The position numbers and the translations under genes were made by a program. Shown piece by piece: positions 8,014-24,921 of a stretch of 64,000 nt of DNA (position 1 is the first letter of the stretch; every line of letters starts with the position of its first letter). This stretch comes from Campylobacter sp. 2014D-0216 (GTDB taxonomy: Bacteria; Campylobacterota; Campylobacteria; Campylobacterales; Campylobacteraceae). Location: NCBI RefSeq assembly GCF_014931215.1, contig NZ_CP063089.1, positions 434,001-498,000 on the forward strand, written 5' to 3'. Below the pieces are notes generated by a model, which saw only the letters and a program-made list of their open reading frames with translations, had not been told where the DNA came from and ran no database searches.

Positions 8014-9240
8014 ATGAAACTAGTTAAACTTAGTTTAGTAGCAGCTTTAGCTGCAGGCGCTTTTTCAGCAGCTAACGCTGTTTCACTTGAAGAAGCTATA
8101 AAAGATGTTGATGTATCAGGAATGATGAGATACAGATTCCAATCTGACAGAAGAGATGTTGGAAACAGAACAGTAATGGTTGATAATAAAGAGGCTAGTG
8201 GTACTGTTAACGGTTACAATAGCTCTAAAAACAATGAACACAAATTCAAATCACAATTAAATTTTAAAGCAGCTTTAGATGATAACTTCAAAGCTTTCGT
8301 TCAATTTGAATACAACTCAACTGATCTTGGTTTTGGTGGAGCTAACACTCAAACAAACAAAACTTTCAATGTTAAACAAGCAAATTTAGAATACACTAAC
8401 GAAGCTTATGCTACAAGCGTAACTTTTGGTAAATTAACTGTTGGTTCTATTTGGACTGATGATGCTGTAGGTACAGGAGCTAAAGTAGTAAACAACTCTA
8501 TCGAAGGTTTAACTTTTGCTGGTTATTGGTTTGATGCACTAAATTGGCAAGATGATGGTGACTTCACAGATTTAAGTATCGCTAAATCTTCACTATATGG
8601 TGCTGCTGTATTAGGTGACTTTGATCCATTTGCATTCCAAGTATGGGCTGCTTATTCAGCTAACTGGGCATTCTTATATGCAGTAGATGCTAGCTATAAA
8701 TTTGCATTCAATGACATGAATTTCAAAATCCAAGGTCAATACCTAGGAAACAGCTTAGACAGCGACAAAGAAAAACTAGGTCTTGCTGACAACAATTTCT
8801 ACGCTGCTAAATTCAGCGGACAAATCTCTGCTTTTGATTTCCAAGCAGGTATCGTTGGTTATGGTGATAAAGAAAAATCAACTATCGTTACTTTAGAAGA
8901 CACAGGTAGAGTAATCGCTCCAGGTCAACAAATTTTCTACTCTAACGAAGGAAGTAAATTAGTTGGTAGCCATGGTGAAAACTTCTTCTACTTTGCAGGT
9001 TTAGGCTATACTTTTGCTGAAACTTTAAGAGTAGGATTTGACTATATCGGTGGTAAAACTGAAAGAGCAAATGAAAAAGACATTGATAAAAACGAATTTG
9101 TAGCAAGTGTGTCTTATGCTTATAGTCCAAAACTTACATTTAGTGGATTCTATTCTTACCTAAATGAAGACTTCAACACAGCTGGTCAAGACGATACTAA
9201 AGATCAATTCATCAGACTTGAAGCTCTATACAAATTCTAA
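8014..9240 (+). CDS. porA: Major outer membrane porin (MOMP)
   Basis: A 408-residue outer membrane protein with a typical signal peptide (MKLVKLSLVAALAAGAFS, cleavage after ANA at residue 22). It continues with VSLEEAIKDVDVSGMMRYRF, the characteristic Campylobacter MOMP start, and alternating beta-strand segments, ending with the aromatic RLEALYKF that serves as the outer-membrane sorting signal. It forms the main general diffusion porin (cation-selective in C. jejuni) as an 18-strand trimer. The gene is monocistronic, with its own promoter at 7971 and a hairpin at 9247-9270. Surface loops, for example around residues 50-75 and 290-320, are the parts expected to vary between strains. Confidence 0.93.
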   Translation: MKLVKLSLVAALAAGAFSAANAVSLEEAIKDVDVSGMMRYRFQSDRRDVGNRTVMVDNKEASGTVNGYNSSKNNEHKFKSQLNFKAALDDNFKAFVQFEYNSTDLGFGGANTQTNKTFNVKQANLEYTNEAYATSVTFGKLTVGSIWTDDAVGTGAKVVNNSIEGLTFAGYWFDALNWQDDGDFTDLSIAKSSLYGAAVLGDFDPFAFQVWAAYSANWAFLYAVDASYKFAFNDMNFKIQGQYLGNSLDSDKEKLGLADNNFYAAKFSGQISAFDFQAGIVGYGDKEKSTIVTLEDTGRVIAPGQQIFYSNEGSKLVGSHGENFFYFAGLGYTFAETLRVGFDYIGGKTERANEKDIDKNEFVASVSYAYSPKLTFSGFYSYLNEDFNTAGQDDTKDQFIRLEALYKF

Positions 9241-9246
9241 TTATAA

Positions 9247-9270
9247 AAGCTAAGCCAAATGGCTTAGCTT
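9247..9270. terminator. Shared hairpin between porA and yaaA
   Basis: AAGCTAAGCC and GGCTTAGCTT form a 10-bp stem with loop AAAT. The minus strand continues into TTTTATAA, so it looks like an intrinsic terminator for the yaaA-family gene, whose stop codon lies in the right arm region. It probably also protects the porA mRNA 3' end. Confidence 0.7.
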
Positions 9271-10004
9271 ACCATATCCAAAATAACCTCTTCTTTTAAT
9301 CCTTGTATTTTTATATCTTTAACCTTTAATTCACTTGGCAATTTTTCCAATAAACTTGCTTTATCTTGTATATTTTCCTTTGCAAGTAATCTTAAAATCT
9401 TACCCCTATAAGCCTTTGCAAAATGACTTAATGCTTTGGAATTTTTTAAAAAAGTAAAACTTAAAAAAGGTTTATTGACAATATAAAATTTTTCATAAAA
9501 TTTAGCTCTAAGATCAACGACTAATTCATCTTCTAAAAAATTATCAAGTGCATTGGAAAAATTATCCTTGTAGAATTTTTCTATATTAAAATTTTTAATT
9601 TTCTCTCCTTGCTTTAGCTTATAATAAGGTATAAGATCTTTGGCTAAAATAGGACCAAAAAGATTAGAAAAAATTAAAACATTTTCATCAATGTAATCTT
9701 GTGCATTTGAATTTAAGCTTTTATAATCTAAATGATCAAAAGCAACACCAGAATATCTTTCAATAGCCTTCGTGGTATTTTTATTTAACATATTACCGCA
9801 AAGCTCTTTTATTTCACTATCATCTTTAATTCCAAAAAACTTTTTCAAATCATCTTGTGAGCTATGTGCGATATAATCTTGATAATACTGAATAACTTCA
9901 AGTCTTTTTGAGTATAAGTTAGAAAAAACAAACGAGTGTTCATTCATGCTAGCATGAGTGTCTAGCTTGCTTTTTCCTTCACTGGGTGAAAATAGAATTT
10001 TCAT
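9264..10004 (-). CDS. yaaA: YaaA family protein (peroxide stress, UPF0246)
   Basis: A 246-residue cytoplasmic protein of the YaaA/DUF328 family, recognised from the start MKILFSPSEGKSKLD (the family start is I-SPAK/SEGK) and from NVLIFSNLFGPILAKDLIPYYKLK at about residues 108-131. In E. coli YaaA lowers intracellular iron and limits oxidative DNA damage under peroxide stress. A DNA-binding helix-hairpin-helix-like fold has been described for the family. It is transcribed towards porA and away from the tRNA cluster. The start ATG at 10004 is preceded by AAGGATGT on the minus strand. Confidence 0.8.
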   Translation of the reverse strand: MKILFSPSEGKSKLDTHASMNEHSFVFSNLYSKRLEVIQYYQDYIAHSSQDDLKKFFGIKDDSEIKELCGNMLNKNTTKAIERYSGVAFDHLDYKSLNSNAQDYIDENVLIFSNLFGPILAKDLIPYYKLKQGEKIKNFNIEKFYKDNFSNALDNFLEDELVVDLRAKFYEKFYIVNKPFLSFTFLKNSKALSHFAKAYRGKILRLLAKENIQDKASLLEKLPSELKVKDIKIQGLKEEVILDMVS

Positions 10005-10054
10005 AATACATCCTTTGGTTTTTTATAAAAATTATACAAAATTATGTAAAATAC

Positions 10055-10083
10055 TTGACATTGTTTTAAAAATACACTATAAT
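10055..10083 (+). promoter_or_regulatory. Consensus sigma-70 promoter for the tRNA-tuf operon
   Basis: TTGACA (10055-10060) and TATAAT (10078-10083) are separated by exactly 17 bp, 14 bp before tRNA-Thr. Both hexamers match the E. coli consensus perfectly, which is unusual in Campylobacter, where the -35 is normally replaced by T-rich periodic sequence. This points to a very strong stable-RNA promoter. Confidence 0.8.
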
Positions 10084-10097
10084 TCAATTTTATTTTT

Positions 10098-10173
10098 GCT
10101 GGTTTAGCTCAGTTGGTAGAGCAGCTGCCTTGTAAGCAGCAGGTCGGGGGTTCAAGTCCCTTAACCAGCTCCA
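10098..10173 (+). tRNA. tRNA-Thr (anticodon TGT)
   Basis: A 76-nt cloverleaf. The acceptor GCTGGTT pairs with AACCAGC, the anticodon loop is CTTGTAA with anticodon TGT, the T loop is GGTTCAAGTCC, and CCA is encoded. First gene of the Thr-Tyr-Gly-Thr cluster upstream of tuf. Confidence 0.95.
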
Positions 10174-10220
10174 TTGTTAATAGCAGTGTTTGACCAGAAA
10201 TAAAAAGCATTTTAATTCAT

Positions 10221-10306
<86 letters not shown>

Positions 10307-10313
10307 TTGCTTT

Positions 10314-10390
10314 GCGGGAGTAGCTCAGTTGGCTAGAGCATCAGCCTTCCAAGCTGAGGGTCGCGGGTTCGAGTCCCGTTTCCCGCTCCA
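10314..10390 (+). tRNA. tRNA-Gly (anticodon TCC)
   Basis: A 77-nt cloverleaf starting GCGGGAG, with anticodon loop CTTCCAA, T arm CGGGTTCGAGTCCCG and encoded CCA. It begins 7 bp after tRNA-Tyr. Confidence 0.95.
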
Positions 10391-10469
10391 ACCTGATTTT
10401 GGTAGAGTGAAACTGGGAGCTGTTTTTGTATTCAAAATTTCTAGCAGTTTCAAAAATCCAAAATTTATA

Positions 10470-10475
10470 TATAAT
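10470..10475 (+). promoter_or_regulatory. Possible internal -10 before the second tRNA-Thr and tuf
   Basis: TATAAT lies 24 bp upstream of the second tRNA-Thr in the 108-bp gap after tRNA-Gly. It could give tuf extra transcription independent of the first promoter. No -35 is evident, and TATAAT is frequent by chance at this base composition. Confidence 0.35.
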
Positions 10476-10498
10476 TTATGTTTTTAATTTTTCTGAGC

Positions 10499-10573
<75 letters not shown>

Positions 10574-10638
10574 TTGATTTCAAAAGATTATAAAACATAA
10601 ATTGGTATTTGTTTGTAAATTTTATATGGAGGAAAAAG

Positions 10639-11838
10639 ATGGCTAAAGAAAAATTTTCACGTAATAAGCCTCACGTAAACATTGGTACTATTGGTCACGT
10701 TGACCACGGTAAAACTACTTTAACAGCTGCTATCTCTGCGGTTCTTTCAAGAAGAGGTTTGGCTGAGCTTAAAGATTATGATAATATCGATAATGCTCCT
10801 GAAGAAAAAGAGCGTGGTATTACTATTGCAACTTCTCACATTGAGTATGAAACAGAAAATCGTCACTATGCACACGTTGACTGTCCAGGTCACGCTGACT
10901 ATGTTAAAAACATGATTACTGGTGCTGCTCAAATGGATGGTGCTATTCTTGTTGTTTCTGCTGCAGATGGTCCAATGCCACAAACTAGAGAGCACATCTT
11001 ACTTTCTCGCCAAGTAGGTGTACCTTATATCGTTGTTTTCATGAACAAAGCAGATATGGTTGATGATGCTGAGTTGTTAGAATTAGTTGAAATGGAAATT
11101 AGAGAATTATTAAGTTCTTATGACTTCCCAGGAGATGACACTCCAATTATTTCAGGTTCTGCATTACAAGCTCTTGAAGAAGCAAAAGCTGGACAAGATG
11201 GTGAATGGTCTAAAAAAATCTTAGATCTTATGGCAGCAGTTGATGAGTATATCCCAACTCCAGCTCGTGATACAGATAAAGATTTCTTAATGCCAATCGA
11301 AGACGTATTCTCTATTTCAGGTCGTGGTACCGTTGTTACTGGTAGAATTGAAAAAGGTGTTGTTAAGGTTGGTGATACTATCGAAATCGTTGGTATTAGA
11401 GAGACTCAAAGCACTACAGTAACTGGTGTTGAAATGTTTAGAAAAGAAATGGATCAAGGTGAAGCAGGTGATAACGTAGGTGTTCTTCTACGTGGTACTA
11501 AAAAAGAAGATGTTCTTCGTGGTATGGTACTTGCTAAACCAAAATCAATCACTCCTCATACAGATTTTGAAGCAGAAGTTTATATCTTAAATAAAGACGA
11601 AGGTGGACGTCATACTCCATTCTTTAATAACTATAGACCACAGTTCTATGTAAGAACTACAGATGTTACTGGTTCTATTCAACTTGCAGAAGGTGTAGAA
11701 ATGGTTATGCCAGGTGAGAATGTTAGAATTTCTGTAAGTCTAATTGCTCCAGTTGCACTTGAAGAAGGTACACGCTTTGCTATCCGTGAAGGTGGACGTA
11801 CTGTTGGTTCAGGTGTTGTTTCTAAAATTATTAAATAA
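10639..11838 (+). CDS. tuf: Elongation factor Tu
   Basis: A 399-residue translation GTPase that delivers aminoacyl-tRNA to the ribosome. The G1 motif GHVDHGKT near residues 18-25, the switch region [10 protein letters not shown]3 DCPGHADY and G4 NKAD are all present, followed by the two beta-barrel domains. The start is set at the ATG at 10639, preceded by GGAGG; the longer frame from 10609 only adds unrelated residues from the leader. The order tRNA-Thr-Tyr-Gly-Thr-tuf matches E. coli tufB. A terminator follows at 11843. Confidence 0.98.
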   Translation: MAKEKFSRNKPHVNIGTIGHVDHGKTTLTAAISAVLSRRGLAELKDYDNIDNAPEEKERGITIATSHIEYETENRHYAHVDCPGHADYVKNMITGAAQMDGAILVVSAADGPMPQTREHILLSRQVGVPYIVVFMNKADMVDDAELLELVEMEIRELLSSYDFPGDDTPIISGSALQALEEAKAGQDGEWSKKILDLMAAVDEYIPTPARDTDKDFLMPIEDVFSISGRGTVVTGRIEKGVVKVGDTIEIVGIRETQSTTVTGVEMFRKEMDQGEAGDNVGVLLRGTKKEDVLRGMVLAKPKSITPHTDFEAEVYILNKDEGGRHTPFFNNYRPQFYVRTTDVTGSIQLAEGVEMVMPGENVRISVSLIAPVALEEGTRFAIREGGRTVGSGVVSKIIK

Positions 11839-11842
11839 TTAT

Positions 11843-11868
11843 AAGCGAGATTTTTTCTCGCTTTTTTA
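11843..11868 (+). terminator. Intrinsic terminator or attenuator after tuf
   Basis: AAGCGAGA and TCTCGCTT form an 8-bp stem with a T5 loop, followed by a run of T. It lies between tuf and rpmG, so it may reduce read-through from tuf into the rpmG-secE-nusG unit. Confidence 0.8.
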
Positions 11869-11878
11869 AGGAATAAAA

Positions 11879-12037
11879 ATGAGAATTAAAGTTGGCTTAA
11901 AATGTGAAGAGTGTGGTGATATTAACTACAGTACTTTTAAAAATAGTAAAAATACAACTGAAAAATTAGAATTAAAAAAATATTGCCCAAGATTAAAAAA
12001 ACATACAATTCATAAAGAAGTTAAATTAAAAAGTTAA
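11879..12037 (+). CDS. rpmG: Ribosomal protein L33
   Basis: A 52-residue basic protein of the 50S subunit ([17 protein letters not shown]...[19 protein letters not shown]). It lies between the tuf terminator and tRNA-Trp, the usual place of rpmG ahead of secE-nusG. The first zinc-ribbon pair CEEC (residues 9-12) and one further cysteine (C36) are present. The fourth position is leucine (YCPRLKK), so the zinc site looks incomplete. AAGGA at 11868-11872 is the ribosome binding site. Confidence 0.93.
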   Translation: MRIKVGLKCEECGDINYSTFKNSKNTTEKLELKKYCPRLKKHTIHKEVKLKS

Positions 12038-12058
12038 GGCTTTTATATAAAAGCCCTT

Positions 12059-12134
12059 AGGGCAATAGCTCCAACGGTAGAGCGCCGGATTCCAAATCCG
12101 ATGGTTGGGGGTTCGAATCCCTCTTGCCCTGCCA
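12059..12134 (+). tRNA. tRNA-Trp (anticodon CCA)
   Basis: A 76-nt cloverleaf. The acceptor AGGGCAA pairs with TTGCCCT, the anticodon loop ATTCCAAAT contains CCA, and a 3' CCA is encoded. It is embedded between rpmG and secE, as in many bacteria. Confidence 0.95.
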
Positions 12135-12150
12135 CAAAATAAGGTTAAAA

Positions 12151-12333
12151 ATGGAAAAACTAATAACTTATTTTAAATTATCAAAAGCTGAACTAGGAAA
12201 AGTAATTTGGCCTTTAAAAGAGCAAGTTAGAAATGCTTATATTACAGTTTTTGTAGTTGTTACTGTTGTTTCATTATTTTTGGCATTAGTTGATTTAATT
12301 ATGTCATTTTCATTATCTAAGATTATAGGGTAG
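12151..12333 (+). CDS. secE: Preprotein translocase subunit SecE
   Basis: A 60-residue inner-membrane protein with an amphipathic N-terminal part (LSKAELGKVIWPLKEQVRNA, residues about 11-30) and one C-terminal membrane helix. This is the short single-helix form of SecE. It clamps SecY in the SecYEG channel. The start is the ATG at 12151; an upstream ATG at 12124 lies inside tRNA-Trp and is not credible. It ends 1 bp before nusG. Confidence 0.93.
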   Translation: MEKLITYFKLSKAELGKVIWPLKEQVRNAYITVFVVVTVVSLFLALVDLIMSFSLSKIIG

Positions 12334-12334
12334 A

Positions 12335-12868
12335 ATGATGAATCATAAATGGTATGCAATTCAAACTTATGCAGGTAGCGAAATGGCGGTAAAAAGAGCC
12401 ATAGAAAATTTAGTTAGAGATCACGGTATTCAAGAACAATTATTAGAGGTAATTGTTCCAACTGAAGATGTGATTGAATTTAAAAATGGTAAAGAGAAAA
12501 TAAGCGAAAGAAGTTTATATTCAGGTTATGTTTTTGCTAATATAGACTTATCAACTGAGCTTTGGCATAAAATTCAGTCTTTACCAAAAGTGGGACGTTT
12601 TATTGGTGAAAGTAAAAAACCAACCCCATTAAGTGAAAAAGATATCAATCTTATTTTAGAAAAGGTGAAAAATAAAGCAGCACCTAAACCTAAAATTTCA
12701 TTTGATAAAGAAGAAAGTGTAAGAATTACCGAAGGACCTTTTGCAAACTTTGTTGGTATTGTAGAAGAATACGATATGGTAAGAGGTGTTTTGAAGTTGA
12801 ATGTTTCGATATTTGGCAGATCAACTCCAGTAGAGATCTTATACTCTCAAGTTGAAAAAATAGTTTGA
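12335..12868 (+). CDS. nusG: Transcription elongation/antitermination factor NusG
   Basis: A 177-residue protein with the N-terminal NGN domain (KWYAIQTYAGSEMAVKRAIE) and a C-terminal KOW domain (VRITEGPFANFVGIVEEYD, about residues 129-147). NusG binds RNA polymerase and links it to Rho, whose gene is also in this window, and to the ribosome. It follows secE directly. Two adjacent ATG codons (12335 and 12338) are possible starts. Confidence 0.96.
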   Translation: MMNHKWYAIQTYAGSEMAVKRAIENLVRDHGIQEQLLEVIVPTEDVIEFKNGKEKISERSLYSGYVFANIDLSTELWHKIQSLPKVGRFIGESKKPTPLSEKDINLILEKVKNKAAPKPKISFDKEESVRITEGPFANFVGIVEEYDMVRGVLKLNVSIFGRSTPVEILYSQVEKIV

Positions 12869-12895
12869 TAATATAGCAAGTAAAGGAGAAAGGTT

Positions 12896-13321
12896 ATGGC
12901 TAAAAAAGTCGTAGGTGAAATTAAATTACAAATAGCTGCTACTAAGGCTAATCCATCGCCTCCAGTTGGTCCTGCTTTGGGTCAGCAAGGTGTTAATATC
13001 ATGGAATTTTGTAAGGCGTTCAATGAAAGAACAAAAGATATGGCTGGTTTTAATATTCCAGTTGTTATCACTGTATATGCTGATAAAAGCTTTACATTTA
13101 TCACAAAACAACCACCAGCAACTGATTTGATCAAAAAAGCTGCGGGTATTTCTAAAGGTGCTGATAATCCTTTAAAAAATAAAGTTGGAAAACTAACTAA
13201 AGCACAAGTATTAGAAATTGTTGATAAAAAAATTGCAGATATGAACACTAAAGACAGAGAACAAGCTGCTAAGATTATTATGGGTTCGGCTCGTTCTATG
13301 GGTGTTGAAATCGTAGATTAA
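12896..13321 (+). CDS. rplK: Ribosomal protein L11
   Basis: A 141-residue 50S protein of the GTPase-associated centre. The N-terminal domain has [20 protein letters not shown] and the C-terminal rRNA-binding domain ends [12 protein letters not shown], both typical. AAAGGAG precedes the ATG. Length equals that of most bacterial L11 proteins. Confidence 0.98.
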   Translation: MAKKVVGEIKLQIAATKANPSPPVGPALGQQGVNIMEFCKAFNERTKDMAGFNIPVVITVYADKSFTFITKQPPATDLIKKAAGISKGADNPLKNKVGKLTKAQVLEIVDKKIADMNTKDREQAAKIIMGSARSMGVEIVD

Positions 13322-13323
13322 TA

Positions 13324-13355
13324 CTCTTTACCGCCAAGAGTTAAAAAAGGCGGTA
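13324..13355 (+). promoter_or_regulatory. Alternative hairpins between rplK and rplA
   Basis: Two overlapping stems can form in the 64-nt gap: CTCTT (13324-13328) with AAGAG (13336-13340), or TACCGCC (13329-13335) with GGCGGTA (13349-13355). The loop of the first stem is the left arm of the second, so they exclude each other. An L1-responsive element or an RNA-processing site is possible; I cannot decide from sequence alone. Confidence 0.4.
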
Positions 13356-13385
13356 GCACTTTATATAAAATGCGGAGAAAAATTT

Positions 13386-14087
13386 ATGTCTAAAAATACT
13401 AAAAGATTTACAGAATTACTAAAAAAAATAGATTCAAATAAAAACTATCTAATGGATGAAGCAATAAGTACAGTTAAAACACTTGCTTCTGCTAAATTTG
13501 ATGAAACAGTAGAAATTGCCTTAAAATTAAATGTTGATCCAAGACATGCAGATCAAATGGTAAGGGGTAGTGTTGTTTTACCTTGTGGTACTGGTAAAAA
13601 AGTACGTGTTGCTGTTATTGCAAAAGATGCAAAAGCAGATGAGGCTAAAAATGCAGGTGCTGATATAGTTGGTAGTGATGATTTGGTAGAAGAAATTCAA
13701 AAAGGAAATATGAATTTTGATGTTTTAATTGCTACACCAAATTTAATGGGTTTGGTTGGTAAAGTAGGTCGTATTTTAGGACCTAAAGGATTAATGCCAA
13801 ATCCTAAAACTGGAACTGTTACAATGGATGTTGCACAAGCTGTTAATAATGCTAAAAATGGTCAAGTTAATTTCCGTGTTGACAAACAAGGAAACATTCA
13901 TGCAGGTTTAGGTAAAGTTAGTTTCACTCAAGAACAATTAAAAGAAAACATGACTGCATTTGTAAAAGCTATAAATAAACACAAGCCAGCGGCAGCTAAA
14001 GGAAGATATATTAAAAATGCTAGTCTTTCTTTAACTATGAGTCCTTCTCTTTCTCTTGATACCCAAGAATTACTTGATACAAAATAA
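13386..14087 (+). CDS. rplA: Ribosomal protein L1
   Basis: A 233-residue protein of the 50S L1 stalk. The core signature [20 protein letters not shown] at about residues 121-140 is typical, and [18 protein letters not shown] follows. It also commonly represses its own operon in bacteria. GGAGAAA precedes the ATG at 13386. A strong double hairpin follows. Confidence 0.98.
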   Translation: MSKNTKRFTELLKKIDSNKNYLMDEAISTVKTLASAKFDETVEIALKLNVDPRHADQMVRGSVVLPCGTGKKVRVAVIAKDAKADEAKNAGADIVGSDDLVEEIQKGNMNFDVLIATPNLMGLVGKVGRILGPKGLMPNPKTGTVTMDVAQAVNNAKNGQVNFRVDKQGNIHAGLGKVSFTQEQLKENMTAFVKAINKHKPAAAKGRYIKNASLSLTMSPSLSLDTQELLDTK

Positions 14088-14089
14088 AA

Positions 14090-14157
14090 TTAATGAGAGT
14101 TTTACTCTCATTAATAAAAATTAGATAAGATAATACCTTTTATTTTATCTAATTTTT
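14090..14157 (+). terminator. Double hairpin after rplA
   Basis: First stem: TTAATGAGAGT (14090-14100) with its exact complement (14103-14113). Second stem: TTAGATAA (14121-14128) with TTATCTAA (14145-14152), extendable inward, followed by T5. The second looks like an intrinsic terminator or attenuator separating rplKA from rplJL-rpoBC. Confidence 0.75.
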
Positions 14158-14159
14158 AT

Positions 14160-14241
14160 CTTAGATTGGAGATAGCCGAGGTCGTAGACTTAATTAGATT
14201 TTTCTACTCTGCTTGAAATCACCGGTCGGAAAGGAGTAAAG
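14160..14241 (+). promoter_or_regulatory. L10 leader (ribosomal protein autoregulation)
   Basis: The leader upstream of rplJ contains the blocks GGAGATAGCCGAGGTCG and CTGCTTGAAATCACCGGTC, ending in AAAGGAG before the rplJ ATG. These resemble the conserved kink-turn and pairing elements of the L10(L12) binding site, by which the L10-L12 complex represses its own mRNA. Identified by eye; boundaries are approximate. Confidence 0.65.
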
Positions 14242-14721
14242 ATGACTAAAAGCCAAAAAGTTGAACTTGTTTCTAAATTAGAAGAAAGTTTTAAAGCTAG
14301 TGAAGCTGTTGTGGTTTGTAACTACAAAGGTCTAGGTACTAAAAAACTTGAAGAATTAAGAAACAATGCAAGAGAAATGGATGTTAAAGTTCAAATTATC
14401 AAAAATACTTTAGCAAGTATCGCTCTTAAAAATGCCGGCAAAGATGGAATGGAACTTAAAGATACTAATATTTATCTTTGGGGTGAAGACCAATTAAATG
14501 TTTCAAAAGTTGCTGATAAATTCAGCGAAGCTAATCAAGCATTTGAAATTAAAACCGCATTTATTGAAGGCGAAGTTGCTTCAGTGGATAAAGTTAAAGC
14601 TTTAGCTAAAATGCCTTCTCGCAATGAATTACTTGCTATGCTTTTGCAAGTTTGGAATGCACCAATTACCAATTTCACAATTGGATTAAATGCATTAAAA
14701 GAAAAAAAAGAAGCTGAATAA
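14242..14721 (+). CDS. rplJ: Ribosomal protein L10
   Basis: A 159-residue 50S stalk-base protein. The N-terminal rRNA-binding domain ([20 protein letters not shown]) and the C-terminal helix that binds L7/L12 dimers are recognisable. It is 20 bp upstream of rplL. The leader at 14160-14241 is the expected site of autoregulation. Confidence 0.97.
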   Translation: MTKSQKVELVSKLEESFKASEAVVVCNYKGLGTKKLEELRNNAREMDVKVQIIKNTLASIALKNAGKDGMELKDTNIYLWGEDQLNVSKVADKFSEANQAFEIKTAFIEGEVASVDKVKALAKMPSRNELLAMLLQVWNAPITNFTIGLNALKEKKEAE

Positions 14722-14741
14722 AAATATAAAAAGGATAAAAT

Positions 14742-15119
14742 ATGGCAATTTCTAAAGAAGATGTATTAGAATTTATTTCTAACCTAAGTGTTCTTGAACT
14801 TTCAGAATTAGTAAAAGAATTCGAAGAAAAATTTGGTGTTTCTGCTGCTCCAGTTATGGTTGCAGGTGCTGCTGTTGCAGGTGCTGCTGGTGGTGCTGCT
14901 GAGGAAAAAACTGAATTTGATATCGTTTTACAAGATGGTGGCGATAAAAAAATTAACGTAATTAAAGTTGTACGTGCTTTAACTGGTCTTGGACTAAAAG
15001 AAGCAAAAGATGCAGTTGAGCAAACTCCTTCAGTTCTTAAAGAAGGTGTTAGCAAAGCTGAAGCAGAAGAAGCTAAAAAACAACTTGAAGAAGCTGGCGC
15101 TAAGGTTGAACTTAAATAA
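14742..15119 (+). CDS. rplL: Ribosomal protein L7/L12
   Basis: A 125-residue acidic stalk protein. The N-terminal dimerisation helices (residues 1-33) are followed by an Ala/Gly-rich hinge ([20 protein letters not shown], about residues 40-60). The C-terminal factor-binding domain has [20 protein letters not shown]. It recruits EF-Tu and EF-G, both encoded in this window. A terminator or attenuator lies between it and rpoB. Confidence 0.98.
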   Translation: MAISKEDVLEFISNLSVLELSELVKEFEEKFGVSAAPVMVAGAAVAGAAGGAAEEKTEFDIVLQDGGDKKINVIKVVRALTGLGLKEAKDAVEQTPSVLKEGVSKAEAEEAKKQLEEAGAKVELK

Positions 15120-15133
15120 TTTTTTTGTTTTAA

Positions 15134-23893
<8,760 letters not shown>

Positions 23894-23894
<1 letters not shown>

Positions 23895-23917
23895 AAATCC
23901 CTCTCAAGGGATTTTTA
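23894..23917. terminator. Bidirectional terminator between rpoC and the iclR-type gene
   Basis: AAAAATCCCT and AGGGATTTTT form a 10-bp stem with loop CTCA. A/T runs on both sides make it effective in both directions. It overlaps the rpoC stop codon and reaches the end of the convergent regulator gene. Confidence 0.9.
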
Positions 23918-24685
23918 CTGATATATATTTTCCAATTCTGGAAAATATAAATTTAACTCCTGTTCTATTTTAAATTTTTCATCTAATAAAATTTTCTTAT
24001 TTTTCTTTTTAAATTTTTCATCAGAGTAAAATATATGGTAAGAAATGCTAATTGCTGCTATGATTTTATCATTATGTTCAATCCCTATAGCCATGCATTC
24101 GATTTCAGGATTCATTTCCCCGCTTTCTAAAGCTATTTTTTCTTTTTTAATAAGTGTCAATTCTTTATACAACTCTTCTATATTTGCAATGGTATTAGGA
24201 GTGATTTTTTCAAAAGGGTGAGGGTAAATTGATTGAAGCTCTTTGTAACTTTTCATTTCCAATAAAGCTTTGCCTAAAGAAGTAGCATAAGCTGGGTAAG
24301 AAGCCCCAACAAAAGATTTAATCTGAATATGATGATCAGGATTTATTTTTTCAAGATAAAACACATCTCCTTCTTTTAATATCCCCATTTGGCAAGTTTG
24401 CCCTGTTAAATTTCTAATATTTTTCATATGCTTTTTAATAAGTTCTAGAGCGCTATTTTTCATTGAAACACAGCGACTAATTTCTAAAATTTTATAATCT
24501 AATGTATAAATTTTGTTTTTATCGCATTTGATGTAGTTTTTAGCTTGTAGGGTTTGTAATATAGGAGAGAGTGTTCCTGGAGGAATATCTAGTTTTTTTG
24601 CAATTGAACTTAATGTATTTTTTTCATTTGTATTGGTAAGCAATTCTAAAATTTTCAAAACTCTTAAAGTTGGCTGATGTGTCAT
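23915..24685 (-). CDS. IclR-family regulator of the fucose locus
   Basis: A 256-residue regulator. The N-terminal winged helix-turn-helix (residues about 8-65, SSIAKKLDIPPGTLSPILQT) is followed by an IclR-type effector-binding domain (YPAYATSLGKALLEM, about residues 130-144, typical of the family). It is divergent from the catabolic genes and corresponds in position to Cj0480c of C. jejuni. It probably represses the operon and is relieved by a sugar or pathway intermediate. AAGGAG lies 4 nt before the ATG at 24685. The effector is not known from sequence. Its likely binding site is the palindrome at 24886. Confidence 0.88.
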   Translation of the reverse strand: MTHQPTLRVLKILELLTNTNEKNTLSSIAKKLDIPPGTLSPILQTLQAKNYIKCDKNKIYTLDYKILEISRCVSMKNSALELIKKHMKNIRNLTGQTCQMGILKEGDVFYLEKINPDHHIQIKSFVGASYPAYATSLGKALLEMKSYKELQSIYPHPFEKITPNTIANIEELYKELTLIKKEKIALESGEMNPEIECMAIGIEHNDKIIAAISISYHIFYSDEKFKKKNKKILLDEKFKIEQELNLYFPELENIYQ

Positions 24686-24885
24686 TTTACTCCTTTTGAT
24701 GGATAAATTCTATCATAATTTTTACTTTTAGTAACATTTTTACGTAATTTATTTCTATTTTACTTGTGTAATTTTTTCCATAATCGAGGTAATAATACCG
24801 CATTAAAGGCTTTTGAATAAAAATTGGTATTTTATTTAGGTTTTTTAAAATTTCTATTTTTAGCTATATTTTTTGTATATAAAAA

Positions 24886-24907
24886 TATTTTTGTATATAC
24901 AAAAATA
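24886..24907. promoter_or_regulatory. Perfect 22-bp palindrome, candidate IclR operator
   Basis: TATTTTTGTAT is followed directly by its exact reverse complement ATACAAAAATA, ending 14 bp before the start of the first fuc gene. A half-matching copy (TTTTTTGTATATAAAAATA) lies immediately upstream at 24868-24886, giving a tandem arrangement about 20 bp apart. The position overlaps the expected promoter or transcript start, as for a repressor site. Confidence 0.6.
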
Positions 24908-24921
24908 ATGAAAGGAAAGAT

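Noticed and set aside
12124-12150. N-terminal extension of secE
   Set aside because: The upstream ATG lies inside tRNA-Trp. Similar upstream extensions of tuf (10609), rpoC (19311), gmhB (58812) and gmhA (61681) were rejected for lack of family match.
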